64,000 nt of DNA, taken from contig JADNYJ010000011.1 of NCBI GenBank assembly GCA_015501075.1, forward strand, positions 186,001-250,000. Reading direction: 5' to 3'. Numbering within the stretch: position 1 is the first letter of the stretch; every line of letters starts with the position of its first letter. The position numbers and the translations under genes are program-made. The notes below the pieces were generated by a model that was given only the letters and a program-made list of their open reading frames with translations, had not been told where the DNA came from and made no database searches. Of the stretch, positions 32,971 through 46,814 are shown one piece after another. The stretch is from Gymnopilus junonius. Its lineage: Eukaryota; Basidiomycota; Agaricomycetes; Agaricales; Galerinaceae.

Positions 32971-34263
32971 AATAGTTGAAGTGTGAAATTGTTGTATTTG
33001 TACAGGCTTTAACAGAAGCTCTTCACAGCGGGGGGGACGCTATATTCTTATTCTCTCAGAATTATTTGTCGTGTTAATTCTTTGTCCCCATCTATTCCGG
33101 TCGCAAGGACGAGGGTAACTAGGTTTGCTAATTTCATGGTTGGTTAATTGATCACCTCAAGACAGACAGCCTGTCGTGGTCGTCGCCGCCCAAACTTCAG
33201 ACGTTGTAATTGACACTTTGGAGGGACTAAGGGGAGGAATTCCAGCTAAATTCCAGCTAAATGCAAAACCCTAAACACCTCACGAAATTTCCGGTTGTTG
33301 CGCTTCGGTTTGTACAAACACCCAGATTTAGTCTAGCATTGGAGTGCGCCCACTTGGTTACTCATTTTGGAGTAAGTGTCGGTCGAGTGTCGGGGAGGTC
33401 CTTTGGCCTTGACTGCATTGGCTGTAGCCAAAGTTCACCATCACTGCCAAAACCAAATTCATGACAGACACCACATAGTGATGAAAAGTATTGCATGCGG
33501 TATAGCAGTGGACTGGAGGTACAGAAGTGTGTTGAAATGGATGAAGCAGGGGATGAAGACGACGTCGAGGGGACACAAAATGAGCGTATATTCGCGTTTG
33601 GCCTGGGGAGCTCGTAGGAAAATGGATGAGTAGCTATGTACGAAAGCTGTAACTATATACACTAGTAGAACAATAATAAATCTAAAATAAGGTGGCGGTA
33701 AGAATGTAGTGGAGTGTCGTTGCGCACGCTCGCATAAATCCAATATTCCAACAAAGTGAATGGGAGGTCGAGGACAGAAAACTGAGCATCTCGTAAAGCT
33801 TGCGCCATCTGACCCGGGCCCTGGCTTACCGAAAGCGACTGATTGTACAAAGGGAGGCGGAACAAGCTGTTTTTTTGGAAGGTGTCTAGGGTTCTGCATG
33901 CCAGAACTTCCATCGTTATTACAGGAATGGCCTAGCACCAGCCACAAATGAGAGCTACAGGTTGGGCTGCCTAACTAATCACTGGACAATCTAAGTGAAT
34001 AAAACGGATAAATGCCAATAGAATGTCTTTGCACTTGGTAATTAAACTAAAGGAGAGTCGAAGCGATCTGAAGCAGGTTCATCACGCCAATGCCTTACGA
34101 GCTTGAGCCAAACCAACATATAATACCAATTTCTGCTTCGTTATCTTCTTCACAATGTTCATGGTCTGAATTTTTGTGGACAACGCCACAGCTTTCGAGA
34201 CCCAAAATTTCCCACATCTCGTCAGATAACCGTCGACGCTACTAGGTTGTTCCCAAAAAAATG
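32971..34263. other. Intergenic, no supported gene
   Basis: About 1.3 kb. A 162-codon minus-strand ORF at 33459-33947 has an odd Cys/Pro/aromatic mix, no recognised motif and no splice context, so I do not call it. Confidence 0.35.
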
Positions 34264-36555
34264 TCAGAAAAGAAACGGAACAAAGAGTGAATATTCGCGT
34301 TCATAACCAGGGAGGTCGAAAAGAGAAAGAACCTTTCGCAAGGATGCTCTCCTAGCAGGATAATTTCTCCTGATAGCCTGGACGTCAACTTTGAGATGCA
34401 CGTCCGGCTCCGCATCGTCGACAGGTATAGGAATGTCGGACGTTGGAGGAGAGATAGGTCGATACGCAGGAGCAGCGAGCGTATCGCTATATTGAAGTGT
34501 AATAGAAATATTGTTGATTGGCGTCCGAATTTCTCGAGACGCCAAATTCGACGAACGCGTCCTCTTGAGGTTTGGAGAAGGATATGTGTCTTCTTCAAAT
34601 GTTACAGGATCTGAGGACGTCGCGTCCTTTGTGAGTTCAAATTCCGGAGAAGACGGGCGTCCCTCATTCTGCTCCCTGGTCAAACTGGCCGCAAGCGCAT
34701 TACCTTGTGCATTCTTCAAGATAGCCTGTTTGTTATTCGAAGGAGGCGGCGGCGGGATATACATTTGAATTCGCCTCCCAGAAATAACGCTCGTTTCTTT
34801 TCTCACTGCATTCTGAACATTCAACAAACCAGGGAGGCGAAATGCTGGCGTGAATTTCGGAAAGGAGAAGTCTTACGACTGGAAATGTCCAGCAAGAAAA
34901 AAATCAGTCAAAATAATAATCAATCTTAAAGAAACGAAAGACTTGGTCTTTTTCTTTTTCCGGGCTGGTAATGTGCTCCATTCTTCGTCGGAGTCTTTAA
35001 GAGATTCATAGGGGTTTCTAGACCGGCGTCTTTCAAGTTTATTATTATGAACCTTATGCGGGGAAGCGGCGTATCCAAATCTTTGTAGAGCACGACCTGA
35101 CAAGCTTTGTACATGAGAAATGGGCGAGCTGAGAGGCTGATCCCAAGAAAATGGCATCTAAATGCTGGATTAGTTTCACTGAAAGCGAAGTCAAGAGAAC
35201 GAACTCGATCATCCGTTGGGAGTACATCTCCGCAAGGAATGGGATCGAGTTTGAAGGAGTATTCTTCTTCCTCCTTGATCTCTTCTTTCTTGACCGGGAT
35301 GGCAAAAACTTTTGTTCCTAATCATTCTTTAGTGTTTAAAAGATAAATAAAAATAAAAACGCCGACGTACTGTTAGTACGGTCTATGGTATTTGGAATTG
35401 TGGCGGGTGTAAATGACTTTCTATTAGAACGACTTGGCTGTAGTGCAATGGGGCGTTTGATTTGGGATTGAGGAGGGAGAAATGATGTCAAGATGTCCTT
35501 GATTGGGACTGCAGGACGTTCAGAAGGAGCAGGAGCATAGGAAGCGAGCGCGTTGGGCGTCCTGAAAGGAGTAGGAATAGCATTTGAAATCGGCCGTAAA
35601 GGCGACGACTGGGATGCTTTCAAGGCTTTGTTCGCAGAATGATACGCCTTGAAAGCGACAGTACTAGGCCTAACAGGCGTTGCATGTGGTTGATATGCAG
35701 TATCACGACCGGGAACATAAGGTGCGGATCTAGCAATATGCGGGAAAAGGGAACTGCGATCTGGTCTCGCGTTCCCAATTATTGGATGGCAGTGGTAATC
35801 ATCTTCTTCCGGGAGCGAAGCAGAAATTGGCCAGTCAACATTTCCGAGCACGTAGTCAGCGTTAGTCAGATCCGGTTCAATTTGGGTCGATATATGCGCA
35901 GTGTCAGAGACATTGGTGCAGGATTTGGGACTAGAACGGACGGGGCTGAGTCATTTCAGTGAATATATGACAGTAGGAAAGTCAAAAAAAGTGGCAGAAC
36001 AGACTTTGCGTCGGCTGGTTCAACTGTAGAACGAGAATCTTTGCTGTTTGAATACTCTACAGAGCTGACTTTCAAGGTCGTAGGAGCGGAATTAACCAGA
36101 GAGCCGGGCGCGTCGCGAATGGAAGGAGCATTCCCAAGGCTAGACTTCAAAGATTTCATGCTATTCGAAGAGTCCGGTTGTCTAGTCTTTGACGCCTGTT
36201 TCTGGAAACCAGCCTTCATAGTTTGCTGTCCACGAGGTGCTGCAGCCTTTGGCCTTGACGAAGCGGGAGCCGTCACATTAGCGTCGGATACTGCGCCCTT
36301 AGCTTGAATATTGGCGCGACATGCAGCATTAATCTTAGCGATACTGAACGGATTAGGCTTGTAGGACACAGTCTCCTCTCTTGCAGATAAATCTATCCCG
36401 TTCAAATCGACAATATTCTTCTGAACTGAGTTGTTACCATCCGCGCCCGAGTCAGATTCAGAGTCTGAGCGCTCATAATAAGGATTGGCTCTGAAGTTGA
36501 AGCTCCAGTCGTTGCTTTTCCCCTGAGCAGAGGACCGTGAAGCGCTATTGGGCAT
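34264..36555 (-). CDS. Disordered fungal protein, function unknown
   Basis: Several exons, total roughly 600 residues, starting MPNSASRSSAQGKSNDWSF. The N-terminus has WSFNFRANPYYE and an acidic SDSESDSGADG. The middle is rich in Ser, Pro and Ala (YKPNPFSIAKINAACRAN, TFRTPNALASYAPAP). A Lys/Glu segment KKEEIKEEEEYSF precedes a basic cluster ARKKKKTK that could be a nuclear signal. The C-terminal part has short hydrophobic motifs (LRKVLSLFDLPGYEREY). It looks like an intrinsically disordered, probably nuclear regulatory or scaffold protein. I recognise no named domain. Exon boundaries are approximate. Confidence 0.5.
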
Positions 36556-37215
36556 TCCAGGAAAGGTGGCAGAGCGGGAGCAAAAAGCGTTCGTCCGACG
36601 TCCGGAATCCGGATCCTCCGGGTCGGGTGACCATAACAGGCCAATGCCGGCGGCTTAGACTCCGACCATCGGGGCGCCAAGTGGGCTTGCAAATCTCTTT
36701 TCACGTTCCTCCTTGGATATCCACTGATATGAATCTCTGGTAAAGTGGCCCGATAACACTAACGTACGTGAATTGGAGCTAAAGAGAAGTCCAAAACTGA
36801 TCCTCCTCCGAAAGATTTGGATCCTTCATCGTTTTCTTACCTCTCTTAGTCCGACTTAAACTGACTGGAAGCTTGCTGGCAGTGCATTTCCTCCCATGGA
36901 AACGCGAAGACAAAGGCTAAGGCTTCGCGCACTGTTAATGTTTCAAAAGAACCAAAGTTGTACCCTGTCAATGGGCCGTCTGACGCGTCAGCCTGACAGA
37001 CATTCATACATCTTGGACCGAAGAACTGAACAATTTTTAGGCACTCTCGGCGTAATGATATTGTTCACGAAACATGCTTCTGATAGACGGATTAACGTCA
37101 TGTGAACTCCAGTTGACGAGCTCATTTAAAGATCTCCAACGTCTTCGTGACTTTGTTCGCCCTGAGCTCATCCCCCCTGTCCTTCCGTCAGAAAGTAACA
37201 CCTTGAAGAATCGAC
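36556..37215. other. Divergent promoter region
   Basis: Between the disordered-protein gene (minus) and the GH105-like gene (plus). No gene seen. Confidence 0.35.
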
Positions 37216-38562
37216 ATGCTGCGTCGCCTCCTCAAGTGGTCGATTACCCCTACGCTCCTTTTCGTTTACCACACTTCGGCCTCCAGCTTAACACGGGCCA
37301 CCTCGACTTCCGACGCGATTCCCTTTTCTCCTGGCTTTGACGTGGAAGCTGTGCTCGCGCTCGCGACCACATTGCCATCTCACTCTTGGGAGTTTGGAAC
37401 GGCCTCTGAAGCCCTGCTCGAACTTTTTGACGCGCCACACGCGGTTTTTGGTGCCAATCCCTTCCCCGTCCCCACCATCCAACCTAGTGATTCCCCGTCA
37501 TTGACCTACGCAAAGGAGAACATTGTAATCTCAACACCACCAGACGGTCTGAGTAACGGCGATGGTGCCGTTGGTGATCCGGCTAGCTTGGGTGTTAGCG
37601 CAGTGTTGCTGGGTAAAACCCTTGCATCCTATTCTGAAGCCGCAGCGCAAGAAGCCTTCTATGTCATAAACGAGGCGCCAAAATGGCCTAATGGCGCTAT
37701 TTCGCATCGTGCTCAATATGCAGAACTTTGGTGAGCGTATCATTAAACTAGTGCTTTCACTGTGCTAACTTGCACTAGGGCCGATTTCGTCTATATGGCA
37801 CCTCCATTCCTCGCCTACTATGGAGTCGCAACCAATAATGTAACGACCCTCCGAATAGCTGTGGAGCAATGCCAGCTATATCGCCAAGCACTGACAGCCA
37901 ACACCACTATTGGATCCGCCGTTCCGCCTACGACACATTCATCTTCCACCGAAGGCCTATGGATTCACATCCTCGGTCCTGCTAGCCCTGATCCAGGCTT
38001 ATGGTCGACTGGTAATGCTTGGGCTGCAGCTGGAACAATGCGCGTCCTAGCTACGCTCGTCAAGGCGCCTTCCTCTCTCTTTTCCCATGGATCAAGCAGC
38101 TTGCCCAACGAAGCATGGAGAGCACAAGCCATCGTATCCCTCGTCCAGCTCATTAGCGCCATTTTGGACGGAGCGATACGCCAACAGCGCGATCAAGGTC
38201 TCCTGCGAAACTACTTGGATGACCCAAGCTGGTTCGGCGAAACCTCTGGCAGCACTCTTCTTGCAAGTGTCGCTTACCGCATCTCCGCCCTCTCTTTGTC
38301 GCACGGTCCCCTCTCTGCATCGCTCGCAAGTGTCAACGTCCATTCCTACATCACTTTCGCCGAAAGCATTCGCCGTACCCTGGGCTCTGACGGACATATT
38401 AGTAGCAACGGCACCGCTACGCCCGCCATTAACCCCTTGAATTGGGGTGACCACACTCCATTTACAGCTGGAAGTCCAGAGGGACAGAACTTTGTTATAT
38501 TATTGTACGCGGCGTGGCGAGATTGCGTTAGGGCAGGGGTCCCAGGTTGCAGTGCTCATTAA
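37216..38562 (+). CDS. Secreted GH105-like six-hairpin glycosidase
   Basis: Two exons; the phase-2 intron near 37,732-37,779 joins QYAELW to ADFVYMAPPF. Product about 430 residues with an N-terminal signal sequence (KWSITPTLLFVYHTSASS). Features of fungal unsaturated rhamnogalacturonyl hydrolase-like proteins include PKWPNGAISHRAQYAELW, APPFLAYYGV, HILGPASPDPGLWSTGNAWA, AAGTMRVLATL and the end WGDHTPFTAGSPEGQNFV. The (alpha/alpha)6 barrel of GH105 removes terminal unsaturated uronic acids from pectin fragments. The catalytic Asp is not certain to me: candidates are the Asp of ADFVYM and of SPDPGLW. Likely extracellular and part of plant cell-wall use. Confidence 0.75.
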
Positions 38563-40021
38563 AAGCAGGATACAATCTTTTCAGGATGGCTACTTCACTG
38601 TGGGTTGAATTATTGTTATTATTCCACAAAAAATGTTCTTCATTCTTGTTGTACCGATGGTATTAGAAGCTGTTCATCTTGGACAGGTCAAGTCCACCCG
38701 TAATATATTAAATAATTATTGAGATGTAACTTATATTAGCTTGATTCTGGAAAGATTTCGAATGGTCAATGTGGTCAGTCATGAGATCTGAGATTTGAGA
38801 CGCATGAAAACTTACGTAGCAGACTCTGGGCTTCAATTCATTCCAATATTAGATGTTGGTCTAATCGTAATTGTGGGCTGGCAAGGAGGTTAAGTGGCGA
38901 AGGCACATCTTGAACATACGCGTAAGTATAGCTCGCGTTGATCATGGAAATAAGACGCCAATCCGCTGTCACGAAGATTGATTTATTTCAAGGCATTTCT
39001 TCGGATATGAAAGGTACTCACAGGAGAGCACGAGGAAGAGTTTGATAATTCGAAATTGAATAAATTCTAAGGTGTATCTTGTCAGAAGCCCTGCTCCTTC
39101 GTGAACATTAATTACTCTTGTAAGATCTGGTACTCAATAGTTGAAAAATCTTACTGTATCATAAGATAGGTACTTGTCGACTAGTAAATGTTGGAACTGA
39201 CCCCACTGCATGACGGATTTCTAAGATCCTTCTCAGAGAATGAGGTGTGCAAAGACAAGGTAAAGGTGTTATCCATGGCTCACCAAGGATTTAGAGGTCT
39301 ATCCTTCTTCTTTGTAAGTGTCATAATAAATGACCATCCGACTATAACGACTTGATATCAAGGAGACTTTTTTCGAAGAGAGAAACTGTTGATATTTAAA
39401 GGTCGCAGTAAGATAGATATTGCTGTCAGACGACATGCGGCTTGGAAAGAAATGTAATAAAAATCCAACGAAAATACTCGTATGGAGTAGCCTCCTTTTC
39501 AGTGCACTGTTCCTAATTCCGGCTCGGATTTGACAATAGCTCAATGATCTCGTTAGATACACTGCGCAATGTCATTGCGGGTTATAAAGTCATTTCAAAG
39601 GGATAATCCTTCAGATCTAAATTTAAGTCAGCGCGTTCTGTGAAGATGTGTGTTTCCTCCGCAGCCTTGGTCACCGAGGTCGAGTCAATCGAAGAAGTTG
39701 CCTCTGACGGTTTTGCTTCATGCCAAGCGCCCTGTCTCAACTTGACGACCACAATTCGTTCCGACGGTGATAGTTGAAGATCAATTTGTCTGTCTACTTT
39801 TGATAATTACAAAGGTCAAATAATACAGAACCCTAGTAATCGACTCTCCGGCAAAGAACACTCGCTATCTGGATGCGATATGCGGAGGACCCAGAAGTGA
39901 CTTAATGTCCAGTGAAGATAATTAAGTGTCCATGATAAACAGCATAGCGCAATATTCTGAACAAGTCCAAAAATAATGAGACAATAAAAAGATTGAGAAG
40001 ACATCAATAACGAGATCTTCA
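38563..40021. other. Intergenic, no gene seen
   Basis: About 1.45 kb of AT-rich DNA between the convergent GH105-like and glyoxal oxidase genes. The ORF at 39299-39562 has no support. Confidence 0.4.
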
Positions 40022-43000
40022 TTACACGCCGGGAGTTGTAAAGCCGGGCAAATTTGGCCAGTTACCCAAGGCAGCAGGATCCCCACCTATGCGAACCCAT
40101 TGTGAGTGAGAAGGCGTTGGTCCATCCAGAATAAACAGTTGGTGCCACCCTGGAGGGGAAACGCCAGTATTTGGAGGCGCAGTGATTGTGCACGTAGTTC
40201 CTGAACAACTGAATGCTGGGAAGATAGTCCTTGCGCCCATAGCGTTTCCGTGAGTGCTTGAGGTCGCTGCGGAAAACTCAGAAAAAAAACACTCCGAAAC
40301 ATCGGTTTACTCACCAGCGACAAGGGATATTCTCAGTGTGGACGTTGTACCTTGGAAGAGATTTACGTTGGTAATTGTATTCTGGGATCCATAAGTCCAA
40401 TCGTTCTTGGGAAGTGTGAACGTGGGTTGCTTGAAACCTTGATTCAAGTATGGTGGAATGTAAACCTGAGGAGCAGCAAATGGAATAAAACTTAATGAGC
40501 ATGGAATAGAAACCGTGACTTCGACCACAATGGCTTTACCTCAACACGGAACTCTTCAGGGTACTCAACGGTTCCATTTGGAAAGTTGGTCTGGGGATCG
40601 GAGCCAGAGACCATGACACGTCCGTCGGGTAACAAAGTCGCCTCAGAATGATACATACGTGCGACAATGGTAGTGTTCAAGATGGAGATTCTGGACCCAA
40701 TGGGCTGCGTTGGATCATAAAGAAGGGCATTGAGATTTGGATTGGTTGCCAAACCGAAGCCCGCAACTCCTTGGGTTGCACCGTTCATAATCATCATCGT
40801 GCCATCCGGAAGAGGCACCATGCAAGGCATGACTCGTTTGGAAGGCTAAAAGATGATGCCTCGTTAAACGACCAAGGGACCTAGATAGCCATACTCTCAC
40901 CATACGTTCCAGTGTCCATGTGGGATTTGGGGCTTCTGGAGCAATTGAAACGCAATTGTCAACAGCATCTCCTCCGCCATTGGCCGATCCTCCACAAATA
41001 AGTATTTGAAGAGGGTCGGTATACGGGGCGTGTTGAGGTAGCGGCAATGCAGATCCTTGAGGGGGATTTAGTTAGCGGATGTCATACTAAAGAAGAAAAA
41101 GAGTTACCTTCTAACGGATAGGTACGGCCAGCGAGGACTGGAGACAATAATTGTGAGCGTTGTCTTCGCTATTGTCCGATGAATACATACAGTTATTGAC
41201 TGAACCTGGGATGTTCGGCAACTGGACAATGGTATCGAAAGTTACGGGGTCCAGAATCCTCGCTTCATTGTAGTAGGCTGCGGTTCAGGTTAATTCCAGT
41301 TATGTTCTGGAAAAGCAAAGGTTATTTACCAACGAAAATATGGGTACTTGGAAGGACGACGACAAAAGGATAAAGATTGTTCGGATCCGTTCGATTAAGC
41401 CATTCAAGGAAGAGTGTGGTGTCACCTCCTTCGGGCTTGGGAAGAATTTCCAAGTTAGGCTGAGGGGGTCCGTTGCTTCCTATCTCACCGCCGATTACTA
41501 GGATAGTACCATTCGCTAAGACAGCTGCAGTAGGATACCATCGTGCGCGCTAGAAAGCGTCAGTTCAGGAACGGAATATTTGACGTGTTCACAAACCTGC
41601 AGAGCAAGTTCATTGACATCCTCCTCCCAGTCCGTAGTGCCGTTGACACCATCAGAGCCACTGGGTGTATAGAAACGAATTCCAAAGTTGGATTCTTCGG
41701 CCCATCCCGCGACGTTGATCTGCCTTCCGGCTTTGTCAGGCATGATGACACTTCCTGAACAGAAGACGTCGGTCTTGATATGCATTTCGCGCCACATTTT
41801 GCTGAAGTCGGATGACAAAGTCAAGTCCAACTCATATGCGCCTGTGGCATTAGGGATACTAATAGGATGAGGTTAGTTAGCCTGAACCGTAACCAAAATG
41901 GACATTCTATCCTTACCCAGTTCCTCCCTTTTCAAGGAAAGTGACTTTGTTGTTGATCCCAACAGTGGCAAGTAGCGGAACAACGAGGCTATATAGAAGG
42001 ATGTCAGGGAAACCTGGGGTATCAGGGACAGAACGACGCACCCAGGCACTAAGAATTTGAGGATCGGAGAGAATCTGTCAAGCGCCATCGCGAAATAGAA
42101 GTCGGCAGTGCTTACCAAAGAACTGCGAAGTGGGTCAGTTCCTGGTACAGTGGCGGCTAAGATGTAAAAGCTTCTCACCTCATAGCGTCCAATGTTGGCA
42201 GGTTTCTTCCAGTCGTTTAGCGTTCCATTCCAGAAGTACGTGGTCAAGCGATTACCATCACCACAAATGTGAATAGGATCTCCAGGGCAAGCCATTGTAC
42301 ATTCACTATCAGCGCCAAAGACACCGTCATTGTCTGCGACGTCGGTGATGTCACCACAGTCTAGTTCATTCATTAGCTTCTAGGCCTCTTGCTTAGCATG
42401 TGGGTCGACTCACAGCACTCTTGCCCAAACTGACAGACGATGACGATCAGGGCCAATTGCAAATCAACGATTAGGCTTTTGCCTCACCTCGACTCCGGAT
42501 GCGGGGTAACCGAAGGCTGCACATTGGTTCATACAAGCGATAGCGGAGTTGTTGCCGGGCCATATGATTTGGTTAGGGAACATTCTGCCAGCGGTAACTT
42601 CTCTGTCGACATGGTCAGAGATATAGCACGCGAAATAGGGTCGAAAATACTCACCTTAAGCAACCAGCGTAATTCCAGTTGCCGGGAAGACCAGTCTTTT
42701 GGATAGTGGGAACAGGAAGAGCAACAATCGTTTTGGAGGCAGCATATACAGATAAACGATTAGGTCCTCCGCATGCTTGCCTATCTTAACAGCGTTATAA
42801 TAATTTCTGTCATTTGATCGTTTAATACGTACGTCGCATTTCCAGCACATCCCATGTTGCACGAGGTAGGATCGGAAGCAAGTTCAGCGCCGTCAATGAG
42901 CGTGTTACCGCAGTCTGAAGCCAAGTCAATCTAAACTCAACTAAGTATACCGAAACCAAGACTTACAGCATTCATCTGCAGTTACATTGTCAAAATCGGT

Positions 43001-44489
43001 CAGATAATCAATATTGACTCAGCACGTACCAGAGAATTCAGTTCCTGCAATGGTGAAATTGTTGGCTTGGCAGGTTGCGATACAACTCTGGATGGTATTG
43101 TCTGGGTTTCCACCCACTACAAAATCGAATGCACGTCCATGAGCGTTATCCCTGAAATTGAGATGTCAGCAAATACGCAAAAATATAAGTAATCTGCTTA
43201 CACCCAGCATGAATTATATGCCCATCCTGCAGGTAATCCAGAGAGAACAGGGAAGACAGGGGCGCCTGTAGCACCGCCTCCTCCACCTCCACCCCCAACG
43301 ACGGGAAGGTCAGTTCCAGTATAGTTATATGCATTCAATCTATTGGGACCACCACAGAATTCCGAACTATTGCCTTGACATACCATGTTGCAGTCTGCTG
43401 CAGGCGCGGGAGCGCCGCCGTTGGTAATTGCCGATGCACAGACTAATTTAAAGCGTCAGTTGCCCATTTCGTAACAATATAAAGTGCAATTAACTTACAG
43501 CATTGACTAGATTACGATAAAGTGGAAGGAAAAGAATGAGACATCTCGACTCGATAAAAGAAATCAAGACATACTCTGCAAACTCTGCTCCTGCAATACC
43601 GAAGCCAGCATTGAAACATGCGGTCGTACAAGACTCGATGGTGACTGGACCAGTCGTATCAATCCCATTGGCAATGGCACGTCCAGCTCCGTTAACGTTA
43701 TCACTGAGAGAATGCGACAATAAATTTTAAGGAAGCGAAGAGAACCAATTAGCATAAATTTAGCTTTCAGAACGCCGACGGCATCACACGCACCTATAAC
43801 ACCCGAGAGAGACCCATTTTCCAACACTCGGCACGATTTCAGGGGGGCAGGAGGAGTCTTGCCGTTCCAGAACACATCAAGCCGATTTCCAGCACCGCAA
43901 GGCTCATTTGCATTGCCTGCACAGGCCACGTTACAATCTGTCGAAGTTGCATTGGTGCCTCCTGGGCCTATGACATTGCTGCAGTCTATAAAAGGAAGGC
44001 GCCAGAGGACGAATGAGCGTTGTTCTTGATACGGTCAGAGAAGTAAAGAACCCACAGCATTCGTCCTGATCATTAACAAGAAGAGGAAGAGTCGTTAGAT
44101 TTACGCGCTATCGGGATTAGATAGGTTGAAGAAGTGCTCACGCCGAATTCCACCCCAGCAAAAAAGAAGGACTGAGAGTCGCAGAAGTTGATGCACGACT
44201 CAATGGTCAAGTTGGATTGAGCAGTGCTGGCTCCTTGTAGGGTGCGCACGCCATTGGCGTTGTCACTGGCTCGCGAAGTTAGACACAACGCGTCAATATA
44301 CGCAATACAACTGACATTAAACACCCTTGGAATTTCCATGTATTGGGAAGAGTAGGAGGAATGGAAAGAGCGCGAGCGAACTGGTAATAAAACGCGTTAG
44401 AACGGGAAAACAAAAAGAGCCATTAGGGTAAGGCTCACAGGAATGGCCGCTGCAAGGAGCGAGATAGAAAGGGTATTGTGAATACCCAT
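40022..44489 (-). CDS. Copper-radical (glyoxal) oxidase with four WSC domains
   Basis: Intron-rich gene beginning with a secretion signal [20 protein letters not shown]. Four Cys-rich WSC domains follow, each ending in a variant of ACxGxxxxxCGxxNRLxx[10 protein letters not shown] near 43,860, [10 protein letters not shown] near 43,320, [10 protein letters not shown] near 42,740, [10 protein letters not shown] near 42,230. WSC domains bind polysaccharide. The C-terminal half is an AA5_1 copper-radical oxidase: [13 protein letters not shown] with the likely cross-linked Cys, [43 protein letters not shown] with Tyr and axial His, and [10 protein letters not shown] with the last His. Such enzymes oxidise aldehydes such as glyoxal and release H2O2 for lignin-degrading peroxidases. 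Extracellular. WSC-bearing copper-radical oxidases are known in wood-decay fungi. No frame defects noticed. Confidence 0.85.
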
Positions 44490-45069
44490 CCTCGAGAGAT
44501 GGTTAGGGACTAGAGCCGTCCTAGTAGCCCAACAATTTATACACAAATTGAACAATGATTCCGTTGTCCGGACCCAGGAGGGAGTGCCTGGATATGGTCT
44601 TCTGTCTGCTTTGACGGGATGGGAGGGTTGCTTATGCACCGGCCGTAAATGCCAGACTCACGCCCCGTTCATGAAAGCTTTTGCGAAGAACCCATCATCT
44701 ACACCTTGTCTTCCCTGCCACTTACGTCCTTCTAAGCCAGAGATAGCATCAACAAGAAACTGTCTATACCTACGGCAGGCACGGTGTATGAGCATAGCAA
44801 GCCCGTATAGAGACTGAAAATGGAGCTTGGCAGTGCATACCTGTCTTACAGCTGTCTTGACCTGTCCCCGATCCTCCGGTAGAACCGAACAAAGATTCGC
44901 TGCCTATATGATCCTGTGTAAGGCTCACAAATCAATAGGATGCAACTCGAGAGTATATGCGCTGTCAAACGCTCGTATCTGTTATAATTCTCAGAGAACT
45001 CTTCCTAATCAAAGCGATCACCTGCGGATGTCTTTTTACGGGATCAGTGCACGCAAATAACGCGTCCAA
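44490..45069. other. Intergenic, no gene seen
   Basis: Promoter region of the glyoxal oxidase gene; short motif-free ORFs only. Confidence 0.35.
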
Positions 45070-45957
45070 TCATATCCCCTGAATAGTTTGATGAAAGCGT
45101 ACACATGGCTCTCCGTTGAAGCCTTCCGTTTGATTGATCTTCATATTAGCAGCGCCGATGAGTTCCTCCGGAAGGAGTTGATAGGTAATCCCGACAAAGC
45201 GATCAACGGTGTTTACTAGCAAAGGACCTAGCGCCAAGCCAGTTTTGTATTTAGAAACTATCTCGAGAACTCGACTACAATTTTGGATATGCTTACGGAC
45301 GCTCCTTGGATCAATAGCTGAAGGAGCCGAGCCCAGGGTACAGTTTTTCACGGCCTCGACTTGTGACGTCTATATCTGTCGCACATCAAAAGAAATGACA
45401 ATTAATGAACCACGCGCCACAGAGAGGGCTTACACCTAGAAAGGTTTCTTGACATCGGCAGGGCTGATAGGACGCAGAAAGGACGACAAGCCGTTGCAAG
45501 GGGCCACGAGAATCAACAGGAGCGACTCTCCCAGGATTGGAAGCACTCCGTGATTCAAACCAGTCGAATGAATCCTTAGTGTAATAACGCATTTAATAGG
45601 ACCACCAGACATCAATAAACCGATGAGGAATGGCCGCCTTGACTTGCAACCACCATCACTGGTAAAGGAGAGGGATTTATCAAAGTTCAGAATGCAAATC
45701 GATGCTTAGGATAAGACAAGGCCTTACGAATTCCAGACCTTGTGTAGTCGGCGATGGGAAGGCAAACCGGACGTCAGCAGGGACGTTTCCCATCTACTAT
45801 CTGTCGTACTTGACGGCTGTTCGATGACTTGACAGAGGGAGGTAATCTTGGAATTCTGAGAAAATCGATGTTCGGCTCGCCAAGCTTTCACATGATGGGT
45901 GGAGTAACAAGGGACCCCAGAGTCTACATAACTGTCAGGCATCCTGTTTGCACACAT
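45070..45957 (-). CDS. Uncertain spliced gene
   Basis: Not recognised. Two introns look genuine: GTAAGG at 45727 to an ACCAG acceptor at 45659, and GTAAGC at about 45433 to an ATATAG acceptor at about 45371. The last exon has a plausible protein frame (DPRSVRKHIQNCSRVLEIVS, LLVNTVDRFVGITYQLLPEE) that joins in phase to the exon ending RCQETFLG. The middle exon, however, has competing open frames, and the one that continues upstream meets a TAA near 45,595. So the gene may be broken or my exon choice wrong. No domain assigned. Confidence 0.25.
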
Positions 45958-46814
45958 TTAGAAGAAACTTACAGAGAAAGTATAAATATAGAGTCTAACT
46001 CGTTGGTTCGTTAGTTTATTCCTATGAGAGAGCCTTGAGATGCTTCTTCCAAAGCGCGTCTACTCTGAAAATACGGCACGGAACAAGAGAAAGGCTGAGA
46101 AGAATTTCCTTCGCGGAGGTTCCGGTATATTGATGCGGCACATAGCCCTGCACGCCGCTCATGATCATATGAATGATTTGGGACACAAGCCAGGAGAATA
46201 GGGATATGTCGAATATAGTTCAGTAGAGTCTGACGTGCCATAGCAAAAAGCAGTTCTAATACTCTTGTCGCGGGGGTTCTCATCCAGACCAGGACTCGAC
46301 AATAAAGCCAGAGCTTGCCGGGGCCAGAATAAAGCGGTGGGGGAAAAGATAGGCAACGCGTCCTTCCAAAACGACGCGTTTACGCTTTCCCCGGAGAACC
46401 TGCGGTGATAACATGGGATTGGGAAGCTGTCGCCAACAATTTGTTGGATCTGTCATTTCTTGTGCTCCCTGGGCCGTTGGAGTGGAAAAGACACTTCGCC
46501 AAATGCTGATCAATGCTGATACCTTCGAAATTTCAAATTCAAAATCGCAACAAAATGGAATTTTTTTTGGTAAATATCAAAGCATAAACTTACCAGAGTA
46601 CAAAAAGAAATCCAGAGGTTCAAGAGAGACCAATGCACAGGGGCCTCAGACTTAATGATATGTAGAGGGCAGAGGAGAAATAAGGGATCAAAGACGCGTT
46701 ACGCGATGGTGGCCATTCAAAATTCGCGGCAGAGGTTGCTTTGTCAGCAACCTCACACGTTGGCATCCCCCGTCAACGACGACGACGACGACAACACTCT
46801 TATGCCATGTCTCC
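45958..46814. other. Intergenic or unassigned
   Basis: A minus-strand open frame at 46280-46513 (RGKRKRVVLEGRVAYLFPHR) and another at 46011-46283 could be exons of an unrecognised gene, perhaps the 5' part of the uncertain gene downstream. Neither has motif support. Confidence 0.2.

Noticed and set aside
33459..33947. 162-codon minus-strand ORF.
   Set aside because: Unusual composition, no motif, no flanking exons, and overlapping ORFs in other frames.
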